From the NCBI GenBank assembly GCA_029379385.1, contig CM055612.1, positions 12,090,001 to 12,154,000 of the forward strand: a stretch of 64,000 nucleotides of DNA, in the 5' to 3' direction. A program made the position numbers and the translations under genes. Positions 49,592 through 61,639 of the stretch are shown one piece after another. Positions within the stretch are counted from its first letter, which is position 1. The number at the start of each line of letters is the position of its first letter. Origin of the DNA: Quillaja saponaria (taxonomy: Eukaryota > Streptophyta > Magnoliopsida > Fabales > Quillajaceae). The notes under the pieces are model-generated. The model was not told the origin of the DNA, made no database searches, and saw only the letters and a program-made list of their open reading frames with translations.

Positions 49592-50200
49592 TTAAAGTGC
49601 CAACAAAGTTGAATGAGGCTATTTGGATTTTCTTGCTTAAATCCTAATATTTTGTTCAATATTTATATTTTTCATTTTATATATATGACATCCTCTATTC
49701 TTTCCAAAAATAAAATGATTTTTTTCTTATCTTTTTCCTATTCCACAAAGCTTTTATTTAATTTCTCTCCTTTTTTTTAATACTTTTTGTGTTAGAAAAT
49801 AGTTCATGATTCATTTTATTTGAAAATATATTGTATATAAAAAAATCAATTCATATAACATGTACAAAGAAATTGATAAATTTTGTTTATTTAATAATTT
49901 TAAAAATAATGTACTTATTCCACCAAAAAAAAAAAGTTTTTATAGAAAAAGTTCATTAGAGAATAAAATAATTAATATTATTGAGTCAACGTGATAGTAT
50001 TATTAATTTTTTTAATTATAATATATTATTAACTATAATTATATTTATTTAATTTATAATTTATATTAGATAAGCATAGATTTCTTAAAAATATTTTTAC
50101 ATATATAAAAATAATTTCCAAATGTTTATGAAAAAAAAAAATTCTATGCAATATTTTGCCCTACTAATTAATATTCTTGGATTCGCCATTGGTGGCTGAG
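49592..50200. other. AT-rich, no gene seen
   Basis: Very AT-rich sequence with A- and T-runs and no coding signal until composition changes near 50170. Confidence 0.5.
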
Positions 50201-50223
50201 GAGTTCAAGCGGCCCATCAACGA

Positions 50224-50654
50224 ATGGCGGCACACCTTGATTCTTCTGTGGCTAGTTGTGCAGCTTCTACATCCTCCTCTTTAGCACTGGCGGGAAATGA
50301 CAACCTCCAACATGTAGTTGGGGATGTGTTGATGACACAGATGGTGAGTGTGTTTGCCAATGACTTTGCCGTGGTCTAGTCCTACCATATTCAGTTGGTC
50401 GTCATAGAGGCATTTCGAGTAGTGTTGAAGAATCTCTATGGTGTAGCTCCCCTTACTACTCCACCTCCACATTCATAATAGAAATAGAAGTTTTTTTTTT
50501 TCAAATATATTTTCATTTTAAGTAAATAAATGCTTTTTATATTAATAATTTAATATATGTATATATATATATATATATATTCATTAGGAATGGCTGTCAT
50601 GGTGGAACGGATGATGGTGCAAGGGACGAGGAAGAGGATTTAGGTCATGATTAG
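50224..50654 (+). pseudogene. unidentified coding-like fragment with one stop and an acidic tail exon
   Basis: Composition turns GC-richer. A plus-strand frame from ATG 50224 reads MAAHLDSSVASCAAS, is interrupted by TAG at 50377-50379, and continues to TAA at 50476-50478, ending GVAPLTTPPPHS. After an AT-rich gap containing a TA tract, an AG acceptor at 50586-50587 precedes a short acidic frame (TDDGARDEEEDLGHD, stop at 50652-50654). The layout resembles terminal exons of a plant transposase or of an unknown plant gene. I do not recognise the family. Confidence 0.35.
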
Positions 50655-50660
50655 TTTTTT

Positions 50661-51367
50661 TTTCCACAATGGAAGTAGCAATAATAAATTTTATCCTATG
50701 ACTATTTCAATTTTTAGTTGTTTGAACTTGTACAATTTGGTATTCATATATTAATAAAATTATTTGGTTATCTACAATGATTTTGATGTGTTCTATGTGT
50801 TTTTAGTTCAATTGTTGTGAAAAGTTATTCATTGATGATGTTGTAATGCTGTTGAGGGTGGGGGTTTATTGGATATATTGAATGTATTTGAAATGTTGTT
50901 TAAGAAGATTACAAATTAGGGGGGAAAAAAATGAACTTGGCATTGCAAAACATTTTCAGAGGGTGAGAAGTCAAGGAATATCATAAAGAAATAAAAAATA
51001 GAATGGTAAGAGAAATCCAAGGGAATATATACAAAAATCCCCAATAAGGCAAGGGACAGTGTAAAAATTTCTCTCGGTATGGCAAGGGAATACGAAGGAA
51101 TTGCGTGTTTAATAGCAAGGAATTTTGCAAAGAGATTGGTGTTGAAAGTGTTCATTTCCATATGGGGATGGAGAAAAGAAAGAAAAAGAAAAGACAAACA
51201 AACAAACCCTCAACTTAGCGAAGGAACGGCAAAGGAAATAAATCCCTTGCCATAATTTGGCCAAGAATTGGCTAGGTATTACCCAATCCCCCTCTATTTT
51301 GCAAGCAAGATTTGATGACCCTCGCCAGTCTCTCACCAAATTCATTAATGTGGAAATGGTGAGGGAT
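50661..51367. other. no gene recognised
   Basis: Non-coding. The phrases GGCAAGGGA and GCAAGGAATTTTGC recur in 51040-51350, giving the stretch a repetitive, element-like look. The minus-strand frames 50916-51197 and 51109-51345 have no family resemblance. Confidence 0.4.
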
Positions 51368-51370
51368 TAA

Positions 51371-51763
51371 GGCTTGGTTTGGTAATACTCTTTAAATAGT
51401 GCTTATACTTATGAAGAGCATATGTTAATTTTTTTATTTTTTGAGTTTGGTAAAAAAAAAGTTAGGATATTTTTACTCTAAGCTTTTAAAAACCAGGTAT
51501 ACTTTGAAAAGCACTTCAAGGAATGTTTTTAAAAGCTGGTTTCTACTCTAAAAAATTTAAAAACTAATATAACCTTATCTTTTAATTTAAAAAAAAAATC
51601 ACAACATTACCAAACCAATCTTAATTTTGTGGCTTCTACTTATTGAAAACAACATTTCTATTTTTTTACCAAACACTAATGTTGTGACTTTTTAAAAACA
51701 GTTCTAAGAGAGTCGGAAGAGCATAACATTTCTCAAAAAGCCATAACATTACCAAATCAAGCC
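51371..51763. mobile_element. Tourist/PIF-like MITE, 393 bp
   Basis: The ends are GGCTTGGTTTGGTAATA and the inverse of CATTACCAAATCAAGCC, flanked by the trinucleotide TAA at 51368-51370 and 51764-51766. A TWA target duplication with GG-starting TIRs fits PIF/Harbinger (Tourist) MITEs. There is no coding capacity. Confidence 0.75.
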
Positions 51764-52083
51764 TAAGTCTCTCTTGAAATTATGCTTTTTCTTATAGTAG
51801 ATTAAGCATGAAAAGAAATAGGTCAGCAATTAATAAGCATTCGGTCAAGAATGGCCAAAGTTTGTTAAGTGACATGTGTGCATGTAATACGCATGACAGA
51901 CACATAGTGAAGAAATGGAACATTAGAAAAGCTTGAAGCAATTGTCTCAAGTTTAACGCTGAGTTTGGTAATGCTTTCAAGAGGGTATTTTAGCTTTTAA
52001 AAAGCTACAGCACCTAAATTGTTTAGTTAAATTTTTTTGGATGTACTTCTTCTACTGCTTTTAAAAAGTCATGAATGCTTTTA

Positions 52084-52778
52084 GGCTTGTTTTGGTAATG
52101 TTTGTGGTTTTTTGAGAGGTGATGTTCTCTTCTAGCTCTCTTAAAGCTGCTTTTAAATAATCACGGCAGTAATGTTTGGTAAAAAAAAGTAAAAAATGCT
52201 CTTAATAAGTATAAGTCACAAAATTAGGCTTGATTTGGTAATGTTGTCGCATTTTCATTAAAAATTAAGGTTATATTAGACTTTCAAATTTTTGAGAGCA
52301 TAAGACATCTTTTAAAATCACCTATTGAGATGCTTTTAAAAGCCAGAGCAGAAACGCCCCAATTTTTTTTTAACTAAACATAAAAAAAATATAATTGACT
52401 TATGTTTTCCATAAGCATAAACACTCTCTCAAAGAGCATTACCAAACCAAGTCTTAGGAGCACCTTAAGTGATGCTTTTAAAAGATAGCTGGGCTTTTCA
52501 AAATTAAAAATACAAAAATCATCTTATTAATTTTAGAAATTTACCAAATATATCTTCAATTAATTTGTAAACCATTACATTTCTCTCCCTAAATATATCT
52601 TTAATTAATTATGACTATTTTTTTTTATTTTATACATTTACAGTAGCTTATGATTTGTTTTATCAAATATTTTGTTCATTACTTTTATTACTCATAACAA
52701 CTTTTATCAAAAAAATTACCAAATAGAGTTGCTGAGATTTTTTGATAGTTGTTTTTTCACAGTATTACAAAACCAAGC
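52084..52778. mobile_element. related MITE, split by a second copy
   Basis: The left end GGCTTGTTTTGGTAATG lies after TTA (52081-52083). The right end (inverse of ATTACAAAACCAAGC) lies before TTA (52779-52781). It is interrupted by the 227-bp copy at 52227-52453. A partial end (GAGTTTGGTAATGC) near 51962 suggests yet another truncated member just upstream. Confidence 0.6.
52227..52453. mobile_element. MITE inserted within the 52084-52778 MITE
   Basis: Ends GGCTTGATTTGGTAATG and the inverse of CATTACCAAACCAAGTC, flanked by TTA on both sides (52224-52226 and 52454-52456). It belongs to the same family as its host element. Confidence 0.65.
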
Positions 52779-52781
52779 TTA

Positions 52782-54265
52782 AGTAACAACAGTAACCATC
52801 CAAATCAAAATGATCTATAAAAACAATTATGGCAAATCTTAAACACGCAGATGAAAAAAAAAAAAAAAAAAAACCAAGAATAGAGAGGTTGTCAGGACCT
52901 GATTAAAGCCTTTTTCTCTCTTTTTTAAAATAATAACAAAGTTAGAAACACATGTGGAAAAAACTAATTAAGAACAAAAAATAATTGAAATTAGACCCAA
53001 AAAAAACAAAAAACTGTCATTGAATTCTCTGAACTCTCTTAATAGTAGAGAAGAAGCACTTTCCTCCTACGATGATTTTATACACCCAGTATATGCCGTG
53101 CGATGTGATACGATGCAGGAATTAATTTATTATAATTTTAAATTTTATATATTATGTTATTTTAACAGTTACTATAAAAAAAGTAATACTTCAAATAACT
53201 TATTTACTGTCTTAAATTTTAATAATAGGCCTAAGAGTATAATTATAATATAAGATTTTAGGATGGTTGCTTTTATTCTTCTTTATTCTGTATTGTTAGA
53301 TTTTGAAATAAAAAAATTATATTGGATTATGGATACGGCTTAAATTGTATGAATTTAAACAAATTAGATGATACCCAATTATGAGAGAATATTTATTGTC
53401 AGTTTTAATTTTAAAATAAGTTAAGAAATTATATGCAGTATTAGTAGACGATACAGGCAGTTAACATCGATTTTGCGCAAGATCGAAATTACATTAGAGT
53501 TGAATTGAATCTTGTCATTCCATCGCTTTTGTGCATATGTTGCTTGTGAACATGAAATGTCAAAAAAATTAGAATATATCACTTTTAAAATTTCACATAA
53601 AGATATAAGAACATAAAAAATTAAAAGATTTTATGCTATTTCTTAAAAATGATAAATTTCAATTATTAGATGTACTGGAATTTTGTACTTTCGTTTAAAA
53701 TTTTATGTATTTATATGTTAAAAAGCGATATGAATACAAAGTTAAAAAAAAAAAGGATACATATGAATTTTGACATAAAGAATATGGCATGAATAAAATT
53801 TTTAAATTAGTAGTGGTCCCAAAAAAATATTTATTTTGTTTGTATTAATAGGGGATAACACTAAATTAATTAGGCATATTATATTGGGTATGCTCATGTG
53901 AAAAAATATATTTTAGAGCAAGACTTTTTTGGATGGCCCAACCATCCTACTTTATCAACTTACCCATTGCAATTACAGTGCCGTGGCATTTATACCTACT
54001 ATTTTATTTTTTTATTACAGCATTAAAACCTAACATAGGACATTGTTATATGTGGACTATCTCAAAATAATTGGTGAACGAAAAGTGTTGGTGGACCCTC
54101 TAACTAGAAAATAGAACATTATTTTTCTTTTCCATGTACCAAAAATAAATAAATAAAACATGATTTCTCATTTTTCTCATTTTCTCCTCCTTTCCCAACT
54201 GATTAGGCATCATCTTTTCCTTTGTTTTCTTTCACTTTCTGCAAGTCTCCCTTCCTCTCTCGAAA
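52782..54265. other. AT-rich intergenic, no gene seen
   Basis: Contains a poly(A) run at 52854-52873 and AT-rich sequence. Frames here are short and compositionally driven. Confidence 0.5.
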
Positions 54266-54740
54266 CTACAAACCAACAAAGTTTACGTAGCATTGTTCTA
54301 TTCCTCTGCCTTTACATCTTGAAGAGACAAAAGGGTGTCTCTTCTTTTTTTTTTCTTTTTTCCCTATGAAAAGAATTTCGTATAAAAAACGACCATTAAG
54401 CACTATGACTTGTCTTACAGAGATAGGAATGTCTTGCATAAAAACAGAGGTCCCAGATAGAGAGTTAATAGACCATTTACAAAATTCATAGACAACCATG
54501 TTTGCCTCGCGAGGACACCATTTACAAGACCAATTAGGACAATAATTAAGAAACTCTAATCCCACCCCAACTAGGTCTAAAAGTCTCTAGGGAATTTCAG
54601 AGTGACTTCCATTCAAGAGCTCACATCCGTCTTTGCATCACTTTTGAATACCACATCTTTCCATCCATGATTCTTTGCTATATCCCTTGCCTAATTTAGA
54701 GCATTTGCTTCTGCTGCTTCAACTGGTTGTGCACTGAGAA
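54266..54740 (-). pseudogene. RNase H-like domain of a non-LTR retroelement type, fragmentary
   Basis: On the minus strand, EAANALN...ARDIAKNHGWKDVVFKSDAK (about 54610-54730) matches the plant RVT_3/RNase H domain, including the acidic residue of FKSDAK. CKWCPREANMVVYEFCKWS (about 54465-54525) matches its C-terminal WVPREGN...A..LAKW motif. Stops separate the two. Such domains occur in LINE-type elements and in stand-alone plant genes. Copia element C begins just right of it, so the fragment appears to have been cut by that insertion. Confidence 0.6.
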
Positions 54741-54857
54741 TCTTTTGTTGAAAATAATTAGGTAGATACAGGGGCGGACCCAGGAATTTTATATAGCCCG
54801 GGCCGATATTATAGTATATTTTCATTCAAAATTTTAATTAAATTTTTAGAATTTATA

Positions 54858-55112
54858 TTATTCATCACCCAAAATATATGGGGATTCAAATAATAAAGAC
54901 ATAACATCTATAAAGCCTTCATCACCCATGAAGGTGGGGATCCAAATAATAAAAACAAAACAAGTATAAAGCCTTCATCACCCATGAAGGAGGGGATCCA
55001 ATTAATTAAATTAGGATATAGAATTTATATCCTTATCACCCATGAAGATGAGAATCCAAAACATAAAAGTAGTATAAACAATTTATAGTCTTCATCACCC
55101 ATGAAGGTGGGG
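54858..55112. repeat. hAT subterminal tandem motif, about five copies at 56-60 bp spacing
   Basis: The phrase CTTCATCACCCATGAAGG occurs at about 54917, 54973, 55032 (variant) and 55090, with a weaker copy near 54860. Each is followed by GTGGGGATCCAAA-like bases. It lies between the transposase 3' end and the left terminus, where hAT transposases bind subterminal repeats. Confidence 0.8.
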
Positions 55113-55251
55113 ATTTAAATGAGAAAACAAATAAGTGCAATCACTCATCCAACAAATAACAGACAAACAAAATAACATGCATATAATCACAATTTTGAAA
55201 ATAATACATACTCTAATGAAAAGCAAAGATAAAGAAATATAGTAATACCTT

Positions 55252-57701
55252 TTATTTAAACATAAACTGATCTCGACGTCCTTTTCGAGAAGAGAATTCA
55301 TCTATAATTTCATTAGTAGAAATATTGTCTGCAATTTCCTTCTTAATATACAAAAGTAGGCAATCTCTAAGAAAATTATCATTCATCTTGCTACGAAGTC
55401 GAGTCTTGATAATCGACATTGCTGAAAATGATCGCTCTATAGTTGCTGTAGAAACAGGAAGAGTTAATACTAGACGGATTAATCTATCTACTAGAGAAAA
55501 TTTTGAACTCTTGTCATTCAAAATCATTTTTTGGCATAGATCAGAGAGTGATGAACATTGCATATCTGAATTTCGGCATACATCATCCTCATAATGTCGT
55601 AACTCATAACGAAGCATAAACAAATCTTTGTCATTGAAATCTTCTGGGTAGTACTTTTTTGCAAGTGTACAAAGATTTTCGGCATTGAAGAACTTAAAAG
55701 AATTTTTAGGATCCAATGATGAACTAAGAGTGAGTAGTTCAACAACTTCCTCCTTAAATCTAGTGTTCAGCTCTTGTAATTGAGAATCAATGACAAGAAG
55801 AAAGATGTCAACACGATAATGATGTTCCACAGTATGATCTTTCTGATGACGTCGACCACGACCAACAAGAAAAGGAGCATTCATATCAGGAATTGCAATA
55901 TCATTATCTTTACAAAATGATTCAACCTCTTCAAGAAGAATTTCCCAACCAATTTCCCTAAGTTCTTGGAGCAATCTTTTTGTTGACGACACAAGGCTCA
56001 TAGCATTTAGTATATCTTGAGATTTACGCTGCAAAGCTTGACAAAGATGATGTGTGATTCCCAAAACCTCTTTCATTAAATGCAAAATAAACACAAACTC
56101 AAAAGACATTAAGGAATCAAGTGCTCCATTTCCCTCTGCACGTTGAGATTGAGCACCATCATTAACTATTTTTTGAAGAACAATACATGTTGCATAAAAT
56201 AATTTCAACAAACTCAAGATGGAATTTAAGTGCGAACTCCAACGAGTGTCTCCAACACGTTGTAAAGTTGGAAGTTGATTAACTCCTCTACCAGTTTCAA
56301 GTCTCTTTCTAGCAACCATGTCGGCTACATGTGCTGTATAAGCTGCTTGTAACTCATCAAGACGTTTAGCAGAAGCACGAGCAATATTCACAATCACACT
56401 TAGCATTGAGAAAAAATTGTAGACAATTATTACATCTTTAGCTGCTCCAACTAATGCTAATTGAAGTCGATGAGCAAAACAATGAATAAAATAAGCATGT
56501 GGACAATCATTTAGAAATAAAGCTTGTAGCCCTTTAAACTCACTGCGCATATTACTAGCTCCATCATACCCTTGACCTCGAAGGCTTGCTATATTGAGAG
56601 TGTGGTGAGAAAGAACATCAGATATTTCATTCTTCAAAGTCAATGATGTCGTTTCTCTTACATGAACAAGATCAAAGAAACATTTTCTCACAAAACCCAT
56701 CTTGTCAACAAATCTTAAAACAATTGCCATTTGCTCTTTTAAAGACTCATCAAGAGCTTCATCAACTAAAATACAAAATCTTGCATCGCCTATTCATCAC
56801 GGATTGCCTTTTGGACTTTGCTTGAAATAATCTCTAAAATCTCCTTTTGTATTTTAGGAGAAACATACGTTGCATTTTTTGGAGCATTAGTTAAGATAAC
56901 ATCTTCAACATTTTTATCAAAACTTGCCCTATATTTGATCAATTCAATAAAATTTCCCCGATTTTTAGAACTTTCACTTTCATCATGACCTCTAAATGCA
57001 CATGCTTGAAATGCTAGCCATCGTGCAGCATTAATGGAAGTCTTAAGACGCAATCTATTAGCTGTTATTTGTTCAAATGTTTGCCTTTCAATTATTGTCT
57101 CAATATGATGACTAACTTTTTTCAATTCTATGCATTTCCTTTGAGCTATATTATGTAAAGAGTTATTGTTCTTACCTTCATGACCAAACAATGTGCAATC
57201 CTTCCCACCAACTCTTTTCCAAGCAGTAAATCCACTCACAGTAAACGTTTCAAATCCAGGATGCCCATTTTACTTGTTGAAAAGAAAACATGGCAAACAA
57301 TATACATCATCTTCTTTGGGCGAATACTCCAACCAAGAATGTTGCTTATACCAGTTTACTTGAAAATGTCGAAAATGACCCCCACAATCCTTTGTTGGAT
57401 ACTTGTCAAGAATAGGTTGATACGGTCCCAGTTGAAGATATGCCTTTCGAATTTCATCACGCTCATTGCCATCATAATCATTTATTTGCTTACGAATTCC
57501 AGGATCTCGTTCCAAAAGATTGTTGCTTCTTTTTGCTTCAGGATCAGTTCCAGGAATTTTAGAAGGACGAGTTTCAGAAGTTGAAGCCGAGTTTAAAGAT
57601 AGAGATTGTGGCAATATTAATGGAGTTTGAGTCTCTATATTTCTTTCTAAATCCTCCACAACTTTCTTCTTGAAAAACGAATCAATTGTCTTTGACTTCA
57701 T
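55252..57701 (-). pseudogene. hAT-family transposase (zinc finger MYM-type 1-like), two disabling lesions
   Basis: The frame starts MKSKTIDSFFKKK (57701), typical of plant ZMYM1-like/DUF4371 hAT transposases. A TTF-type zinc finger (HSWLEYSPKEDDVYCLPCF) lies at about residues 120-138. A TAA at 57270-57272 interrupts at LFNK*NGHPGFETF. A one-base loss near 56790 breaks the frame after KAIRDE. The long downstream frame carries the catalytic-core landmark LRGQGYDGASNM, CFAHRLQLAL, VGDTRWSSH and the C-terminal dimerisation segment (ATIERSFSAMSIIKTRLRSK), ending DQFMFK. Everything else is continuous over about 800 residues, so inactivation looks recent. It could still supply no protein without suppression of both lesions. 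Confidence 0.92.
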
Positions 57702-58899
57702 CGTTTCACCTGTATATTAGAAGAAAAATATGATTAATATACAAATATGTTATAGTAGGCACAACCTTTATGTATTTTTAAGGACTACAATAGAAAACCC
57801 ATAAACCAAAACATTAAATAGAAAAACCAATTAGCAAAGCTTGTTGGGATTGCTTCAAAATGTTTAAATGGTTAGCAATTCAACTCACCGTTACTAGCTT
57901 CGTTAATAAAAAGTTTGGATGTTGCTTAAAAATTAGTTCTTTAAAGCAATTTCAACCATTGTATATCTAAGTTCTTATTTCCAAATGAGCCAACAGGATG
58001 AGAAATTAATTTTAAGTATTGCATTATGTTTCATTCCATGAAAATCCAACTAGTTAAGACAAATACTTAATATTGGCTATATAGAGTTTATATGGGCTAT
58101 AGAGTGGAGCTATAGAGGTATCATAGATTCATGATTCTCTTTGTATAAAAGTTCTTCAAGATCAATTAGACAATAGTACAAAGATAATTTCTTATGAATA
58201 GTACAAAACAATTATATGTATGTATAAAAAAAAAAAAAAAAAAAAAAAACAAAAGAAAAGAAAAGTTGGAGACAATTTTTTTTTCCATCTAACAGCTAAC
58301 ACATTTCAGTTAAAAAAAAAAAAAAAAACGAAAACAAAAGAAAAGATAAGTTGGAGACAAATTTTTTTCCATCTAAGAGCTAACACATTTTCAGTTAAAA
58401 TGTCAACAAAAACCCTTCCCTTTTAAGTTAAAAAAAAACAAAAAATTATTTTTTTGTAATCCATGTCTTCTTAATTACTTCCTGCTCTAAATATAATGAA
58501 AGTTAAAACAATAAATATACTATTTGCTTACAAAAAAGTGTAACATTAATGTCTAAGAAGTAATCAATTGAACAAGAAAACCCATTACCTGCAAACTAGT
58601 CTTCAATGGAGTCGGCAACCAAGAGCAATTCAGAGAAAAATTTCTGTTGGTAATGGGTGAGTTGGTGAGATGAGATGGTGTTTTATGAGAAGTGACAAGT
58701 TGATGGACTTGTTTGAATAATCAAAAGTCACGTGTGGGTTGTAATATTAATTTTTTTTATTTTTAGATTTCTGGGGCCACACTAAAGTGAAAGAAACTTG
58801 GGCTGGATTGTTTAAATTTATTATAACACTACTAAGTAATTTTTATTTTTTTTGCCCGGGCCCAGGCTTGGGCTGGCCTGGGTTGTGGGTTCGCTTCTG
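57702..58899. other. hAT 5' non-coding end with a ~90-bp direct duplication
   Basis: No gene. An acceptor-like AG just before the transposase ATG suggests an untranslated exon upstream. Within 58240-58400, AGTTGGAGACAA...CCATCTAA...GCTAACACATTT is present twice, separated by A-runs (58228-58249, 58313-58328). Confidence 0.6.
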
Positions 58900-58907
58900 G
58901 GTAGATA

Positions 58908-59489
58908 CAAATATTCTAGTTTCACATATAAATATCAATTACAATAATTCAATGATATAAAAATTAAGGGTTATAAGATGGAAAGATAATACCTCAAAAT
59001 TATGCACTAGACACTGTCCTTAAAGGTTGATTTCTGTCCTCTCGGAGTATATTTAGTGCATAGAGTCTAACGGGCCAACCCTCCAAGATTAGATTGTGGA
59101 TCGTTCTCTAATCTTTGCACACAAGATTGAGAACCTCAATGAGCAGCCACGGCTCTTTCTTTACAAGGCTTGGAAGAGAGTATGTATCAATGAAATGCGA
59201 TAGCAAAGTGATCCTGGAATAGTTGTAGATTGATATGGAATGAATTAAGAAAATGGTTACAAACTCTTCATATATATAGGAAAAGTTACAACTGTCATAA
59301 ATAGTTATATTCCAATGGTTATATTGCAACAATTATATTCCAACGGTCATATTGCAAAGGCTAAATTCCAACGGTCATATTGCAACGGCTATATTCTAAC
59401 GATCATATTGCAACGGCTATATTACAATGGCTATTTTGAAAATAAGTTTATAACACCCAAATTAATATTTCAACAATTCATTTACAACA
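58908..59489 (-). repeat. element C 3' LTR, right-hand part
   Basis: It resumes after the hAT target duplication and runs to the TTTACAACA end beside the polypurine tract. It is about 100 bp longer than the 5' LTR because of extra internal repeats at 59300-59440. Confidence 0.8.
59300..59440. repeat. short tandem repeats inside element C 3' LTR
   Basis: Alternating units of the type ATTCCAACGGTCATATTGCAA and CGGCTATATT repeat four to five times at about 27-bp spacing. The matching place in the 5' LTR (about 63880-63920) has only one unit. Confidence 0.8.
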
Positions 59490-60446
59490 ATCCCCCTCAT
59501 GTTACAAACTTTTATTCGAATAAGAAATTACGAGAGAATTATGCATAAGCATAGTACCCGTAAGTTTGAACTACATTTTAGGCTAAACAAGTGAGAATCC
59601 AAGATAATAAGGTAGAATTAAACTTTTTGAATCTAATCCCGTTGAATGGATAAGCTTAACTTATCAACCACATAGTAATCTCTGAATGGTGGCTACTCTA
59701 AGTGGTTTAGCCCATTTAAAGGCTCTTTGCCTAGACTTGGACATCATGAGTGCTCTAGAGTTCATGCCCAAACTTATAGGATACGACCTACTATCCTACA
59801 CTCACTTAGGTGGACTTCTATCAAAAGTATGTTGCAGATCATACCCCACCCCCACAATTCAAGGCTATGGATTCCATTAAGAGCTAAAGCTCATCCCTAC
59901 ATAATCACTGCATTTACACTGTCTAACACTATAAGGAGTGACTCCTCACTTTAATCATCTTTTGATGATAAGCGAATAAAGTATAATAAATATGACAGTG
60001 CCACCATGCGAGAATATATGACTTTGTTTGACCACATTGAACCTCTTTAAGGCATCCTTTATAATTGAGGTTGGGTATCAATCACATGTCTCATAAAATA
60101 GGCATCAGTCCCGTCCCCCTCGATGTCTTGCTCACTAGCCTCAATGCTAGTGGCTTGACCAGAGAATCAGCTAGTTTTTTCTCTTAATCATATCAAATCC
60201 ATGGATACACAATTTTATTCATCAACTACCTCACAAATTTGGTTCTTTGCTCGAGCTATGGCAATCTAGCAATCATAATGCAAAGATACAGATGAAACTG
60301 TTCTCTGCCATAAAGGTATGTCCACCAAAAGATTCCTTAACCACTTTGCTTCGGAACCAGCCTTCTTTAATGCAATAAACTTTGACTCCATGGTGGATTT
60401 TGCTATGCAGGTCTGCTTAGCAGACTTCCAAAGATTACTCCTCATA
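59490..60446. other. element C internal 3' region, no domain recognised
   Basis: Lies between the polypurine tract and the RNase H remnant. RNase H-like tails around 60240-60430 can be guessed on the minus strand but are too broken to delimit. Plus-strand frames at 59686-59954 are not family members I know. Confidence 0.4.
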
Positions 60447-61420
60447 TTAACATGAACACATAGCCACTAGTAAATTTATTAGAGTCAAATATCCAGTTTG
60501 CATCACTATATCCTTTACATAAGAAGGATATCCACAATATATAATGCCATAATTCATAGTTCCATGTAAATGTTTTAGCATTCTACCAATAGCAATCCAA
60601 TGGTCTGAACTAGAATTATGATTATATATGCTAAGTCTATCAACAATAGAAATAACATCAGGTCGCGTACATTTCATTAAGTACATCAAGCTTCTGATAA
60701 TTTGTGCATACTCATATTGTAATATACTATCACCATTTCATACCATGGGTGTATTATCAAAGTATTTAACCATTTTAAGCATGTTTTCAACATAATGAGA
60801 TCGTGACAATATATATATGAATCTCCATTTCTATGTACTCTGATTCCCAATATTATATTATCTTCACCCATGTCTTTTATATCAAACTTAAATGCAAAGA
60901 ATTCTTTGGTTTTACTCACTATATCAATGCAAGTTCCAAATATAAGCAAGTCATCCACATATAGACAAATGATCACACCAACATCATTATTAAATTTACT
61001 ACATAAACATTTGTTGATTTTATTTATCATATAATCATTTCACATCATGATATTATCAAATTTATCATGCCATTGTTTAGGTGCTTGCTTTAAACCATAT
61101 AAAAACTTAACTAATTTACATACCTTATGCTTCTTGTCAGATACTACAAATCTCTCAAGTTGTTTCATGTAAATCTCCTTATCGAGAATTCCATTAAGAA
61201 ATGCAATTTTTCACATCCATTTGATGCACAACTAATTTATATATGGATGCAGCTACAAATAAAACTCTAATAGATAAAATCTAAGCAACTAAAGAGTAGG
61301 TATCAAAATAATCAACAATTTGTCTTTTCTTCTATTCTTTGGCTACAAGCCTAGAGTTATATTTTATCAATACTACCATCTGGTTTCAATTTCTTCTTAA
61401 ATACTCATTTACAAAAAATA
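60447..61420 (-). pseudogene. copia reverse transcriptase / RNase H remnant of element C
   Basis: On the minus strand, VIICLYVDDLLIFGTCIDIV (about 60930-60990) is the copia RT catalytic YVDD motif. KDMGEDNIILGIRVHR follows, then YLMKCTRPDVISIVDRLSIY and DHWIAIGRMLKHLHGTMNYG (60550-60689) of the RT-RNase H junction. The upstream RT start is recognisable only in pieces near 61100-61400. Several frame breaks are present. Confidence 0.82.
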
Positions 61421-61639
61421 GATTTTATTTTAGAAGGCAAGTCAACTAGTTTTCAAATATGATAAGCCATGATAGAATCTAATTATTTTTGAATAACTTC
61501 TTTTCACAATATTGCATCATTGATGTAATAGCATCATTATATGTCAAAGATTCATCATGTACTAGCAAGTAACAAAGTCATCACCTTCTTCACCACAATG
61601 ATATGTCTTTCAACCTTAAGGCAAAACATATCATTTTGC

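Larger units (their letters stand above)
54769..58899 (-). mobile_element. hAT transposon, 4131 bp, with identical 8-bp target duplication
   Basis: The termini CAGGGGCGGACCCA and the inverse of TGGGTTCGCTTCTG match at 11 of 14 bases. Both ends carry GGGCCCGGG-like subterminal sequence. The target duplication GGTAGATA is exact at 54761-54768 and 58900-58907, and its position splits one LTR of element C. The element encodes one transposase on the minus strand that is nearly intact (see 55252-57701), plus clustered subterminal repeats. Confidence 0.93.

Noticed and set aside
55325..55594. Plus-strand 89-codon frame at the hAT transposase 3' end.
   Set aside because: Shadow of the conserved dimerisation domain on the other strand.
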